This document shows, in pieces, positions 63,027 through 64,000 of a stretch of 64,000 nt of DNA. This DNA comes from an uncultured Actinomycetes bacterium (lineage in GTDB: Bacteria > Actinomycetota > Thermoleophilia > RBG-16-64-13): assembly GCA_903873715.1 (NCBI GenBank), contig CAIQPS010000030.1, positions 22,253 through 86,252 of the forward strand, written 5' to 3'. How positions within the stretch are numbered: the first letter of the stretch is position 1; the number at the start of each line of letters is the position of its first letter. Below the pieces are notes generated by a model that ran no database searches, was not told where the DNA came from, and worked only from the letters and a program-made list of their open reading frames with translations. Position numbers and translations under genes: made by a program.

Positions 63027-64000
63027 ATGCCCGCAGCTTCCATGAAGCAACTGCTCGAGTCCGGGGTCCACTTCGGTCATCAGACCCGCCGCTGGAACCC
63101 CAAGATGAAGCCCTACATCTTCACCGAACGGGGCGGCATCCACATCATCGACCTGCAGCAGACCACCGTCCTCCTGGACAAATCCTATGACTTCGTCCGC
63201 AACATCGCGTCCCGCGGCGGCACGGTCCTGTTCGTGGGTACCAAGAAGCAGTGCCAGGACGTCATCAAGGAAGAGGCCACCCGCGTGGGCATGCCCTACG
63301 TGTCGCATCGTTGGCTCGGCGGCCTGCTCACCAACTTCAGCACCATCGAGCGCCGTATCGAGCGTATGCACGAGCTCCGCAAGCTCAAGGACGAGGGCCA
63401 GCTCCAGCTGCTCCCCACCAAAGAGCGCATGGGCATGGAGCGCGAACTCGAGAAGCTCGAGATCAACCTGGGTGGCGTCAGCAACATGACCCGCCTCCCG
63501 GACGCCGTGTTCGTCGCCGATCCCAAGCGCGAAGCCATCGGCACCAAAGAAGTCAACAAGCTGGGCATCCCGCTCATCGGCCTGGTGGACACCAACTGCG
63601 ACCCGGATGAAGTCGACTACCTCATCCCGGGTAACGACGACGCCATCCGCTCCTGCGGCCTCATCATCAAGACCCTCGTGCGCGCCGTCGAAGAGGGCCG
63701 TGCCAAGTTCCAGGTCTCCGACTTCCTGCGTGAAGAAGCTGCGCGCGAAGCCGCTGCTGCCGCCGCCAGGGCTGCCGCAGAAGAAGGCCGTGACGAGCGC
63801 GGTGGCCGCGACTCCCGTGGCCGTGGCCAGCAGGGCGACCGCCGCGGCGGAGGCCAGGGTGGCCGCCGTGACGGTGGCAGCCGTCCGTACAGCAGCGACG
63901 CCCCCGGCCGCCCCGGTGGCCGTGACGACGCCCGCACCGGCGCCCGCCCGATGCCCGCGTCCCGCCGCCCGCGCCCGGCTGCGCCTGCCGCTGCTGCGGC
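63027..64000 (+). CDS. rpsB: 30S ribosomal protein S2 with RGG-rich tail (3' cut by window edge)
   Basis: At least 324 residues are visible, and the frame is still open at the window end. Residues 1-225 are a normal S2: [49 protein letters not shown], and [16 protein letters not shown] charged alanine-rich helix (about 230-250) follows, then a low-complexity tail with repeated R-G-G, G-R-G and D-R-R-G-G motifs and finally a Pro/Ala-rich segment. S2 is usually 235-270 residues, so the extension is large. AAGAGAGG precedes the ATG. Confidence 0.96.
   Translation, partial: MPAASMKQLLESGVHFGHQTRRWNPKMKPYIFTERGGIHIIDLQQTTVLLDKSYDFVRNIASRGGTVLFVGTKKQCQDVIKEEATRVGMPYVSHRWLGGLLTNFSTIERRIERMHELRKLKDEGQLQLLPTKERMGMERELEKLEINLGGVSNMTRLPDAVFVADPKREAIGTKEVNKLGIPLIGLVDTNCDPDEVDYLIPGNDDAIRSCGLIIKTLVRAVEEGRAKFQVSDFLREEAAREAAAAAARAAAEEGRDERGGRDSRGRGQQGDRRGGGQGGRRDGGSRPYSSDAPGRPGGRDDARTGARPMPASRRPRPAAPAAAA

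Overview
This is a GC-rich bacterial window with tightly packed genes, many ATGA or GTGA stop/start overlaps and frequent GTG or TTG starts. Gene content points to the Actinomycetota. There is an actinobacterial-type integration host factor (mihF) next to gmk-rpoZ-coaBC, a WhiG/FliA-type sigma factor directly upstream of rpsB, a GTP-type PEP carboxykinase, and several -10 hexamers placed for leaderless transcription. I cannot name a genus; a lineage outside the classical mycobacteria and streptomycetes is my guess. No stretch longer than about 300 bases lacks a gene, and I see no tRNA, rRNA, CRISPR array, insertion sequence or prophage.

Region 1 (1-18110) is accessory metabolism. It starts with the end of an amino acid permease, a saccharopine-dehydrogenase-like enzyme, a class III aminotransferase, a GNAT acetyltransferase and a nitrilase. 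A nitroreductase and a flavoredoxin-like flavin reductase follow. Then comes a long co-directional run: hyuA-hyuB (ATP-dependent hydantoinase/oxoprolinase family), a RidA protein, an unusual metallo-beta-lactamase-fold protein, a three-subunit molybdenum hydroxylase (FAD, 2Fe-2S and molybdopterin subunits), an unknown small protein, a RutB-like isochorismatase-fold amidohydrolase, a DUF5661 protein and a class II aldolase. Together these look like a catabolic route for a nitrogen heterocycle or cyclic amide: hydroxylation, ATP-driven ring opening, amide hydrolysis and removal of reactive imines. Four families recall the Rut pyrimidine pathway, but the RutA monooxygenase is absent and a molybdenum hydroxylase plus HyuAB stand in its place. 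This is the best candidate in the window for an undescribed pathway.

Region 2 (18160-34764) is mixed metabolism and signalling: a fused FakA-like/DegV (FakB-like) protein, a DUF1295 membrane protein, GTP-PEP carboxykinase, a PLP aminotransferase, an MpsC-like protein, a ThiS/Mut7-C protein, an Atg22-like transporter, carbamate kinase, a CAAX-type M48 protease, an EamA exporter, a free-standing 10-formyl-THF hydrolase-like protein and a five-PAS hybrid histidine kinase.

Region 3 (34939-43921) is core: carB-pyrK-pyrD (pyrimidine synthesis with the NAD-linked class 1B dihydroorotate dehydrogenase), mihF-gmk-rpoZ-coaBC, then the convergent housekeeping sigma factor gene rpoD.

Region 4 (44167-64000) is the classic plsX-acpP-rnc-smc-ftsY-ffh-rpsP-khpA-rimM-trmD-lepB-rplS-lepB-rnhB cluster. 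It continues with a divergent MutY-like glycosylase gene, yraN-comM-dprA-xerC, the whiG-type sigma factor gene, and rpsB, which runs off the window with a long RGG-rich tail.
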